Shown piece after piece: positions 1-5,402 of a DNA stretch of 5,402 nucleotides. How positions within the stretch are numbered: the stretch's first letter is position 1; the number at the start of each line of letters is the position of its first letter. Origin of the DNA: Sphingomonadales bacterium (GTDB taxonomy: Bacteria; Pseudomonadota; Alphaproteobacteria; Sphingomonadales; Sphingomonadaceae); assembly GCA_027489295.1 (NCBI GenBank), contig JAIYAA010000350.1, positions 1 to 5,402 on the forward strand, written 5' to 3'. Made by a program: the position numbers and the translations under genes. Under the pieces are notes generated by a model, which ran no database searches, was not told the origin of the DNA, and saw nothing but the letters and a program-made list of their open reading frames with translations.

Positions 1-564
1 GGCGCGATCGGCTTCGCCCCGTTCGGGATGGATGCCACCGGCTATTTCAACTTCCCGCTCGGTGCCCGCGATCTCGATGCAGCGACGATGGATGCCTTCG
101 CACTGCCCTATGGCATGCTGAACGGGATGGCGCGCGACTGGGCGCGGATCGCCTTTACCCGCCCGACCTGGGGCGTCGCCAAGCCCGACGACAACAAGCC
201 GCGCAGCACCACGCTCGGCGGCTGGCAGATCACCGCCAGCTGGGGCGAGTGGCAGTTCGGCATGAAGGAATGGACCTTCCTCAAGACCGATCCGGCCCCC
301 TGGGGGGCGGAGAAGATCGGCGGCGTCGCGGTGGCGCAGCTGTCCGACAACGAGTTCCTGGTGGTGGGCGACCATGTCCGCGTGACCTTTGCACCCGCCG
401 AGGGCAGCGCGCCGAACGGCATCCTGCTGCGCACCGAGGAAGGCCGCTTCGTCGATGGCAAATGGCAGACGACGCGCGTGTGGAACGGCGACCAGACCGA
501 TTACGGCCTCAACTTGATCGATCGTCCGCAGGTTCTGAAGATCACCATGGGCCGCTATCGTTGA
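1..564 (+). CDS. GH35 beta-galactosidase with DUF5597 domain, C-terminal part (5' end outside window)
   Basis: The reading frame is open from the first base, in frame with the ATG at 28, and ends at TGA 562-564, so the window holds the last 187 codons. The first visible residues (GAIGFAPFGMD) match the end of the GH35 TIM barrel, where an 'xGFSPFGID'-like stretch is usual. The rest matches the C-terminal DUF5597 beta domain: NEFLVVGDHVRVTF, then NGILLRTEEGRFVDGKW and RVWNGDQTDYGLN. The catalytic glutamates are upstream and not visible. GH35 enzymes of this architecture remove terminal beta-D-galactose; characterised relatives (e.g. Cellvibrio Bgl35A) act on galactosylated xyloglucan oligosaccharides. 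The signal peptide, if present, is out of view. The frame ends 35 nt before the GH31 gene, supporting one transcript. The family call is from motif recall; the xyloglucan substrate is inferred from the neighbours. An internal start at 28 is unlikely because homology runs through it. Confidence 0.86.
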   Translation, partial: GAIGFAPFGMDATGYFNFPLGARDLDAATMDAFALPYGMLNGMARDWARIAFTRPTWGVAKPDDNKPRSTTLGGWQITASWGEWQFGMKEWTFLKTDPAPWGAEKIGGVAVAQLSDNEFLVVGDHVRVTFAPAEGSAPNGILLRTEEGRFVDGKWQTTRVWNGDQTDYGLNLIDRPQVLKITMGRYR

Positions 565-586
565 GCGGCGAAAATCAAAGAAAAAC

Positions 587-591
587 AGGAG
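587..591 (+). promoter_or_regulatory. Ribosome binding site of the GH31 gene
   Basis: AGGAG lies 8 nt before the ATG at 600, in a short A-rich stretch (570-590) that stands out from the GC-rich surroundings. It decides the start: the frame is open back to 249, but the upstream part overlaps the GH35 gene in another frame, and only the ATG at 600 gives a signal peptide directly after a Shine-Dalgarno sequence. I see no convincing promoter in the 35-nt gap. Confidence 0.78.
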
Positions 592-599
592 ACTTGGGC

Positions 600-3470
600 A
601 TGAAAAGGGTTTGGATCGCGGCGCTGCTCGCCGGCAGCGCGATGGCGCCGGCGCAGGCAGCGCAGGACAATGGCTATAGCCGCACCGATACCGGCGTGGT
701 CGTCACGCCGACCGGCGGCAGCGCGGCACGCGTCGAAGTGACCGTCCACGGCGACGGCATCTTCCATGTCATCGCCACCCCCAAGGGCGTCGACACCGGC
801 ACGCTGGCACCGAGCCTGATGGCGGCCAACCCGCCGGCGCCCGGCGCGTTCGAGGTCGCCCAGGCCAACGGCCATGTGCTGGTGAAGGCCAAGCGCGCCA
901 CCGCCGATATTGAGATCGCCACCGGCCGCGTCCGCTTCACCGATGCCAAGGGCCGCGAGCTGCTCGCCGAATCCGGCCAGGCGGCGTTCAAGCCGGTGAC
1001 GGTGGAGGGCAAGCCGTTTGTTGCCGTCAGCCAGCAGTTCAACCGCGGCACCGACGAGGGGCTGTACGGCCTCGGCCAGCACCAGAATGCCCAGATGAAC
1101 TACAACGGCGAGGACGTCGAACTCGCCCAGCACAACATGGACATCGCGGTGCCGTTCGTCGTCTCGACGCGCAGCTACGGCCTGCTGTGGGACAATGCCA
1201 GCATCAGCCGCTTCGGCAATCCCAAGCCCTATAGCCTGGTGGGCGAGGGGCTGAAGGTCACCAGCGGCGGCAAGCCGGGCTGGAAGGCCGACTATTTCCT
1301 CGACGGCAAGCTGGCGGTTTCGCGCCAGGAAGCGACGATCGACTACCAGTATATCAAGGACCAGAAGAACTGGCCCGAGGCCGCCAAGGCGCAGACGGTG
1401 GCGGCGACGGGCGGCCAGAACACCGCCGGCAATGCGGTGCAGAAGCAGACCGTAGTGTGGACCGGCGACCTGCAGCCCGAGGTGACCGGCACCCACAAGT
1501 TCCAGCTCTATGGCTCGAGCTATTACAAGGTCTATGCCGACGGAAAGCTGGTGCTGAACCGCTGGCGGCAGAACTGGAACCCCTGGTACGCCAATTTCGA
1601 CCTGCCGATGGTGAAGGGCAAGCCGGTCCAGATCCGCATCGAGTGGGAGCCGAACGCCGGCTACATGGCGCTGCTCCACAACGATCCGCTGCCCGCGCAG
1701 GACCGCCATTCGGTGTGGTTCACCAGCGAGGTGGGCCAGGCCAAGAACTACTGGTTCGTCCCCGCCGACAATCTGGACGGGGTGGTCGCCGGCTATCGGC
1801 AGATCACCGGCAAGGCCGAGATGATGCCCAAATGGGTCTACGGCTTCTGGCAGTCGCGCCAGCGCTACGACACCGCCGCCGAGGTGACCGGCGTGGTGGA
1901 GAAGTACCGGTCGCTGAACATCCCGCTCGACAATATCGTGCTCGACTGGCGCTACTGGCGCGACGACGACTGGGGCAGCCACCAGTTCGACGCCAGCCGC
2001 TTCGCCGATCCCAAGGCGATGATCGACAAGGTCCATGCCGATCACGCCAACTTCATGATCTCGGTCTGGCCGAAATTCTATCCGACGACCGAGAACTACA
2101 AGGAACTGAACGCCGCGGGGGCCGCCTATCAGGGCAATCTGCGCCAGGGGAACAAGGACTGGGTCGGCCCCGGCTATGCCAGCACCTTCTACGATCCCTA
2201 TTCGGCCGAGGGGCGCCGCATCTTCTGGAAACAGGTCCAGGCCAAGCTGGGCGTGCTCGGCACCGATGCCTGGTGGGCCGATGCCAGCGAGCCGGACATG
2301 CACTCGAACCTCTCGATCCCCGAGCGGATCGACACCATGGGGCCGAATGCGATCGGGCCCGCGGCGCAGTATTTCAACAGCTACCCGCTGATGAACGCGC
2401 GCGCCTTTTTCGAGGGCTGGCGCGGCTTCAAGCCGGACGTGCGGCCGTTCCTGCTCACCCGTTCGGGCTTTGGCGGGCTGCAGCGCTACGGCGCCGCGGT
2501 CTGGTCCGGCGACGTGGCGAGCCGCTGGTATGATCTGCGCGCGCAGATTTCGGCCGGCGTCAACACCGCGATGTCGGGCCTGCCTAACTGGACGCACGAT
2601 ATCGGCGGCTTCGCGTTGGAGGACCGATTCGCCAGCAAGACGCCGAAGCCGGAGGATCTCGCCGAGTGGCGCGAGCTGAACCTGCGCTGGTTCCAGTTCG
2701 GCGCGTTCAGCCCGCTGTTCCGCAGCCATGGCGAATTCCCGTACCGCGAGATCTACGAGATTTCGCCCGAGGGCTCGCCGATGCGCGCCTCGATGGTCTG
2801 GTACGACCAGCTCCGCTACCGCCTGATGCCCTATATCTACACGCTGGGCGCCGACACCTACATGAAGGACGGCAGCATCATGCGGGGGCTGGCGATGGAC
2901 TTCCCCGCCGATGCCAAGGCGCGGAGCATCAACGACCAGTATCTGTTCGGCGATGCGTTCCTGGTGGCGCCGGTGACCGAGTACAAGGCGCGCAGCCGCA
3001 CGGTCTACTTCCCCGGCACGGGCACTTGGTACGACTTCGCGACGGCCAAGCCCTATCGCGGCGGCACCATCGCCGGGATCCAGGCACCGGCCGAACGCAT
3101 GCCGTTGTTCGTGAAGGCGGGCGCGATCGTGCCGATGGGGCCGGTGACGCAATATGTCGACCAGCAGCGGGACGCGCCGCTGACGATCACCGTCTATACC
3201 GGCGCGAACGGTGCGTTCTCGCTCTACGAGGACGATGGCCGCAGCGAGCAGTACAAGGCGGGCGCGTTCAGCCGCATTCCGCTCAGCTATGACGACAAGG
3301 CCGGCACGCTGACCATCGGCGCGCGCGAGGGCAAGGGCTGGGCGGGCATGCCGACGGCACGCAGCTTCCGCGTGAAATGGGTGAGCGCCGGCAAGCCGGT
3401 GACCGATGACAATGGCTTTGATGCCGAAGTGCGGTATCAAGGTGGTACTGTCGTGGTTCAGCGGAGGTAA
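600..3470 (+). CDS. Exported GH31 alpha-glycosidase with inserted PA14 domain, probable alpha-xylosidase
   Basis: This gene encodes 956 residues. Residues 1-20 form a Sec-type signal peptide: MKR, then a hydrophobic run ending AQA, with cleavage likely after A20 or A21. There is no lipobox cysteine. An N-terminal GH31 beta domain (about 25-245) is followed by a PA14-like insert (about 248-378; VVWTGDLQPEVTGTHKFQL, YKVYADGKLVL, IRIEW). The catalytic TIM barrel begins near M409-P-K-W-V-Y-G-F-W-Q and runs to about 740. The predicted nucleophile is D561 in WWADASEPD, and the acid/base is D638 in WSGDVASRW; both GH31 signatures are intact. A proximal beta domain follows (YLFGDAFLVAPV from 781), then a DUF5110-type domain from about 858 (YTGANGAFSLYEDDG). 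PA14-bearing GH31 enzymes such as Cellvibrio Xyl31A remove non-reducing-end alpha-xylose from xyloglucan oligosaccharides. The adjacent GH35 and GH29 genes support that substrate, but alpha-glucosidase activity cannot be excluded from sequence. It likely acts in the periplasm or on the cell surface. Confidence 0.92.
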   Translation: MKRVWIAALLAGSAMAPAQAAQDNGYSRTDTGVVVTPTGGSAARVEVTVHGDGIFHVIATPKGVDTGTLAPSLMAANPPAPGAFEVAQANGHVLVKAKRATADIEIATGRVRFTDAKGRELLAESGQAAFKPVTVEGKPFVAVSQQFNRGTDEGLYGLGQHQNAQMNYNGEDVELAQHNMDIAVPFVVSTRSYGLLWDNASISRFGNPKPYSLVGEGLKVTSGGKPGWKADYFLDGKLAVSRQEATIDYQYIKDQKNWPEAAKAQTVAATGGQNTAGNAVQKQTVVWTGDLQPEVTGTHKFQLYGSSYYKVYADGKLVLNRWRQNWNPWYANFDLPMVKGKPVQIRIEWEPNAGYMALLHNDPLPAQDRHSVWFTSEVGQAKNYWFVPADNLDGVVAGYRQITGKAEMMPKWVYGFWQSRQRYDTAAEVTGVVEKYRSLNIPLDNIVLDWRYWRDDDWGSHQFDASRFADPKAMIDKVHADHANFMISVWPKFYPTTENYKELNAAGAAYQGNLRQGNKDWVGPGYASTFYDPYSAEGRRIFWKQVQAKLGVLGTDAWWADASEPDMHSNLSIPERIDTMGPNAIGPAAQYFNSYPLMNARAFFEGWRGFKPDVRPFLLTRSGFGGLQRYGAAVWSGDVASRWYDLRAQISAGVNTAMSGLPNWTHDIGGFALEDRFASKTPKPEDLAEWRELNLRWFQFGAFSPLFRSHGEFPYREIYEISPEGSPMRASMVWYDQLRYRLMPYIYTLGADTYMKDGSIMRGLAMDFPADAKARSINDQYLFGDAFLVAPVTEYKARSRTVYFPGTGTWYDFATAKPYRGGTIAGIQAPAERMPLFVKAGAIVPMGPVTQYVDQQRDAPLTITVYTGANGAFSLYEDDGRSEQYKAGAFSRIPLSYDDKAGTLTIGAREGKGWAGMPTARSFRVKWVSAGKPVTDDNGFDAEVRYQGGTVVVQRR
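3463..3467 (+). promoter_or_regulatory. Ribosome binding site of the GH29 gene, inside the end of the GH31 frame
   Basis: GGAGG lies within the last two GH31 sense codons (CGG AGG, Arg-Arg) and is followed by the GH31 stop TAA (3468-3470), two bases, and the ATG at 3473. The spacer is 5 nt. A ribosome terminating on GH31 would sit on this site, so translational coupling is likely. The site also fixes the GH29 start, because the signal peptide begins at once. Confidence 0.82.
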
Positions 3471-3472
3471 TA

Positions 3473-5083
3473 ATGATCGGATCAGGGTGGCGGCGTCGCA
3501 GCGTATTGGCGGGGCTCGCCGCCCTGCCGGCGGTGGCACGGGCGCAGGTGACGGCACGGGGGCCGGTGCAGGCCAACTGGCCGTCGCTGGTGGCGAATTA
3601 TCGCTATCCGGACTGGTTTCGCGATGCGAAGTTCGGGATCTGGTCGCACTGGGGGCCGCAGGCGGTGCCCGAGCAGGGCGACTGGTACGGGCGGCACATG
3701 TACATCCAGGGCCACCCGGCCTCGGACTTCCATCGCAAGGCCTATGGCCACCCCGCCGATGTCGGCTTCATGGAGGTCCAGAACCGCTGGACCGCCGAGC
3801 GCTGGGACCCGGAAGGTCTCATGAAGCGCTATGTGAAGGCGGGCGCGAAGTACTTCGTGTCGCTCGCCTGCCATCACGACAATCTCGATTGCTACGACAG
3901 CGCGCACCACGGCTGGAACAGCCTGCGCGTCGGGCCGAAGCGCGACGTGGTCGGCACCTGGGAGAAGGTGGCGCGGGCGCACGGGCTGCGCTTCGGCGTG
4001 TCCAACCATGCCTCGCACAGCTGGCACTGGTACCAGACCGCCTATGGCTATGATCCCGAAGGGCCGCGCAAGGGCGAGCGCTACGACGCGTTCCGCCTGA
4101 CCAAGGCGGACGGTGCCGGCAAATGGTGGGAGGGGCTCGATCCTCAAATCCTCTACACCGGCAAGCACATGCCGGCGCCCGACGGCATCGACACGATGCA
4201 GGCGATGGGCAAGTGGCACGAGCAGCATGACGGCCAGTGGCTGGAAACGGTGCCGCCCGGCGACATCGACTATGCCAAGCGCTGGCTGCTGCGCCAGGTC
4301 GACCTGGTCACCAAGTACAAGCCCGATTTCTGCTATTTCGACAATTACGAGCTGCCGTTCGGCCCGATCGGGCTGGCGGCGGTGGCGGACTATTACAACC
4401 GCTCAATAGGCTGGCACGGCAAGATCGACGTCGTCGCCACCGCCAAGCAGCTGCACCCCTATGCCCGGTTCGGGCTGGTGCAGGATGTCGAGCGCGGCTT
4501 TTCCGACCGCCTGTGGGACGAGCCGTGGCAGACCGATACGTGCCTCGGCGACTGGTTCTACAAGCGCAGCCTTTTTACCGACAAGGCGTACCGCTCGGCC
4601 GACGACGTGCTGCAGCGGTTGGCCGACGTGATCTCGAAGAACGGCAACCTGCTGCTTTCCGTGCCCCAGCGCGGCGACGGCACGATCGATTCGGAGGAAG
4701 AGAAGATCCTCGACGATCTCGCCGCCTGGATGGCGGTGAACGGCGAGGCGGTGTTCGGCACCCGGCCGTGGCGGACCTATGGCGAAGGGCCGACCCAACT
4801 CGCCTCGGGCATGCAGAACGAAGGCGCGTTCAAGGGCTTCACCGATCGGGACGTGCGCTTCACGTGCCGGGGCGACGCGCTGTACCTGTTCTTCCTCCGG
4901 GCGCCGATCGCACCGGTAACGGTCAAGGCGCTGGGGCTGAAGGCGGGCCGGGTGGCGCGCGCGCGGCTGCTCGGCGGCGGCGACGTGGCGTTCCGCCAGT
5001 CGGAGGCGGGGCTGACGGTCACGCTGCCCCAGGGGCTGGGCACGGTGCCTGTGGTGCGGATCGACGGGCTGCGCCGGGCCTGA
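3473..5083 (+). CDS. GH29 alpha-L-fucosidase with Tat-type signal peptide
   Basis: This gene encodes 536 residues. Residues 1-24 (WRRRSVLAGLAALPAVARA) look like a twin-arginine signal: R7-R8-R9, S, V, L, a short hydrophobic core and an ARA|Q cleavage site. The GH29 barrel follows: WFRDAKFGIWSHWGPQAVPE with GDWYGRHMY, then KAGAKYFVSLACHHDN (H134-H135-D136), GPKRDVVGTWEKVARAHGLRFGVS, and YKPDFCYFDN with D290 as the predicted nucleophile. ISKNGNLLLSVP (N390-G-N-L) matches the usual 'xNGNLLLNV' ending of the barrel. A C-terminal beta-sandwich runs from about 440 to 536. GH29 enzymes are retaining hydrolases that release alpha-L-fucose; here the likely source is fucosylated xyloglucan side chains, inferred from the GH35 and GH31 neighbours. 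The start is 2 nt after the GH31 stop. The usual barrel W-E motif appears as W352-Q353-T-D-T, so I cannot assign the acid/base residue. The family call is firm; the linkage specificity is not. Confidence 0.9.
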   Translation: MIGSGWRRRSVLAGLAALPAVARAQVTARGPVQANWPSLVANYRYPDWFRDAKFGIWSHWGPQAVPEQGDWYGRHMYIQGHPASDFHRKAYGHPADVGFMEVQNRWTAERWDPEGLMKRYVKAGAKYFVSLACHHDNLDCYDSAHHGWNSLRVGPKRDVVGTWEKVARAHGLRFGVSNHASHSWHWYQTAYGYDPEGPRKGERYDAFRLTKADGAGKWWEGLDPQILYTGKHMPAPDGIDTMQAMGKWHEQHDGQWLETVPPGDIDYAKRWLLRQVDLVTKYKPDFCYFDNYELPFGPIGLAAVADYYNRSIGWHGKIDVVATAKQLHPYARFGLVQDVERGFSDRLWDEPWQTDTCLGDWFYKRSLFTDKAYRSADDVLQRLADVISKNGNLLLSVPQRGDGTIDSEEEKILDDLAAWMAVNGEAVFGTRPWRTYGEGPTQLASGMQNEGAFKGFTDRDVRFTCRGDALYLFFLRAPIAPVTVKALGLKAGRVARARLLGGGDVAFRQSEAGLTVTLPQGLGTVPVVRIDGLRRA

Positions 5084-5304
5084 AGGGGGCGGGGCGGTCG
5101 AGAGCGGCCGCCTCATCCACCCGATCGTCATCCCGGCGGAAGCCGGGATCCAGTCGCCTCTCGGTTGCAGCAAGAACCGGAACGTAGACCCCAATGGATC
5201 CCGGCTTTCGCCGGGATGACGAAGGTGGGAAGGTGTGACGGCGATCAGCTCGCCGGGCCGCCGCGTGGCCCTTGCGGGCAAATTCTTCTGTCAGAAGGGG
5301 AAAA
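5084..5304. other. Non-coding region between the GH29 gene and tRNA-Thr, with several hairpins
   Basis: I see no credible gene here. Directly after the GH29 stop, GGCGG (5093-5097) can pair with CCGCC (5108-5112) across a 10-nt loop, but no T tract follows, so it is not a standard terminator. The large palindromic element occupies 5117-5228 and is listed separately. Two small perfect hairpins abut one another: GGCGA/TCGCC at 5240-5254 (5-nt loop) and GGGCC/GGCCC at 5255-5271 (7-nt loop). Another, CTTCT/AGAAG with a 3-nt loop, lies at 5285-5297. Reading on the - strand, this last one comes just after the TTTT that follows the tRNA CCA end, so it could assist 3' end formation of the tRNA, but that is weak. 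Confidence 0.6.
5117..5228. repeat. REP/MITE-like inverted repeat with 28-bp arms
   Basis: The left arm (5125-5152) and right arm (5195-5222) are reverse complements at 27 of 28 positions. The single difference (G5139 opposite T5208) would be a G-U wobble in RNA. Pairing resumes outside the arms, CCACC (5117-5121) with GGTGG (5224-5228), across a small asymmetric bulge. Each arm is also a hairpin by itself: ATCCCGGC/GCCGGGAT with a GGAA loop (5130-5149) and with a TTTC loop (5198-5217). The 42-nt centre holds another hairpin, CGGTT/AACCG (5162-5166 with 5175-5179). Arms of this GTCATCCCGGC type are dispersed in many copies in sphingomonad and related alphaproteobacterial genomes, from memory. 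The position just after the operon suggests a 3' mRNA stabiliser, a rho-independent-like block, or simply a mobile repeat. Only one element is in the window, so repetitiveness is not shown here. Confidence 0.88.
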
Positions 5305-5379
<75 letters not shown>

Positions 5380-5402
5380 ACTGTTTTCCAACCGCGGCGA
5401 CC

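Noticed and set aside
249..599. Extension of the GH31 frame upstream to the ATG at 249
   Set aside because: The extension overlaps the GH35 gene in a different frame, gives an arginine-rich non-homologous sequence, and would bury a clear ribosome site and signal peptide at 600.
1457..2533. Alternative + strand frame of 358 codons inside GH31, plus similar internal frames at 2666-3292, 3406-4053 and 4237-5187
   Set aside because: These are arginine- and alanine-rich shadow frames of GC-rich genes, with no ribosome site or recognisable domain.
555..3557. A 1000-codon open frame on the - strand opposite GH31
   Set aside because: It mirrors the GH31 gene. GC-biased third positions remove stop codons from the antisense frame, the translation is rich in A, R, G, H and V with no recognisable domain, and the + strand frame has intact GH31 catalytic motifs.
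5125..5222. Rho-independent terminator or CRISPR-type repeat
   Set aside because: There is no T tract after the stem, and only two inverted copies are present with no regular spacers, so a dispersed palindromic element fits better.
4403..5281. A 292-codon - strand frame spanning the GH29 3' end and the palindrome
   Set aside because: It is antisense to confirmed GH29 sequence and reads through the palindromic repeat; the start near 5281 has no ribosome site and the product has no recognisable domain.

Overview
The window is GC-rich DNA with GC-biased third codon positions, which also explains the very long spurious frames on the opposite strand. It looks like an alphaproteobacterium, most likely a sphingomonad (Sphingomonas or Sphingobium type) or a Caulobacter relative. 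Three things point there: the protein families present, the GTCATCCCGGC...GCCGGGAT type inverted repeat that is common in those genomes, and the form of the tRNA-Thr gene. The taxonomic call is an inference.

Layout. Bases 1-564 hold the 3' end of a GH35 beta-galactosidase gene with a C-terminal DUF5597 domain; its 5' part lies outside the window. After a 35-nt gap, 600-3470 encodes a complete exported GH31 glycoside hydrolase with a PA14 domain inserted before its catalytic barrel, most likely an alpha-xylosidase. Two bases further on, 3473-5083 encodes a complete GH29 alpha-L-fucosidase with a Tat-type signal peptide. All three genes are on the + strand and tightly packed, so they are probably co-transcribed. 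Bases 5084-5304 are non-coding and contain a large imperfect palindrome (REP/MITE-like) and several small hairpins. A tRNA-Thr(GGT) gene lies on the - strand at 5305-5379, with its 3' end facing the operon.

How the genes fit together. Beta-galactosidase, alpha-xylosidase and alpha-L-fucosidase are the side-chain-trimming activities needed to dismantle fucogalacto-xyloglucan oligosaccharides. The fucosidase removes terminal fucose, GH35 removes the exposed galactose, GH31 removes the non-reducing-end xylose, and a beta-glucosidase (not seen here) would then act on the backbone. The set resembles described xyloglucan utilisation loci (Cellvibrio japonicus, Xanthomonas), with a GH29 enzyme in the place where GH95 is often found. 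The endo-xyloglucanase, TonB-dependent receptor and regulator would have to lie upstream of the window.

I see no clear sign of a new kind of system. The points most worth a second look are the divergent GH29 active-site motifs, the mixed export signals, the palindromic element and a mismatch in the tRNA anticodon stem.
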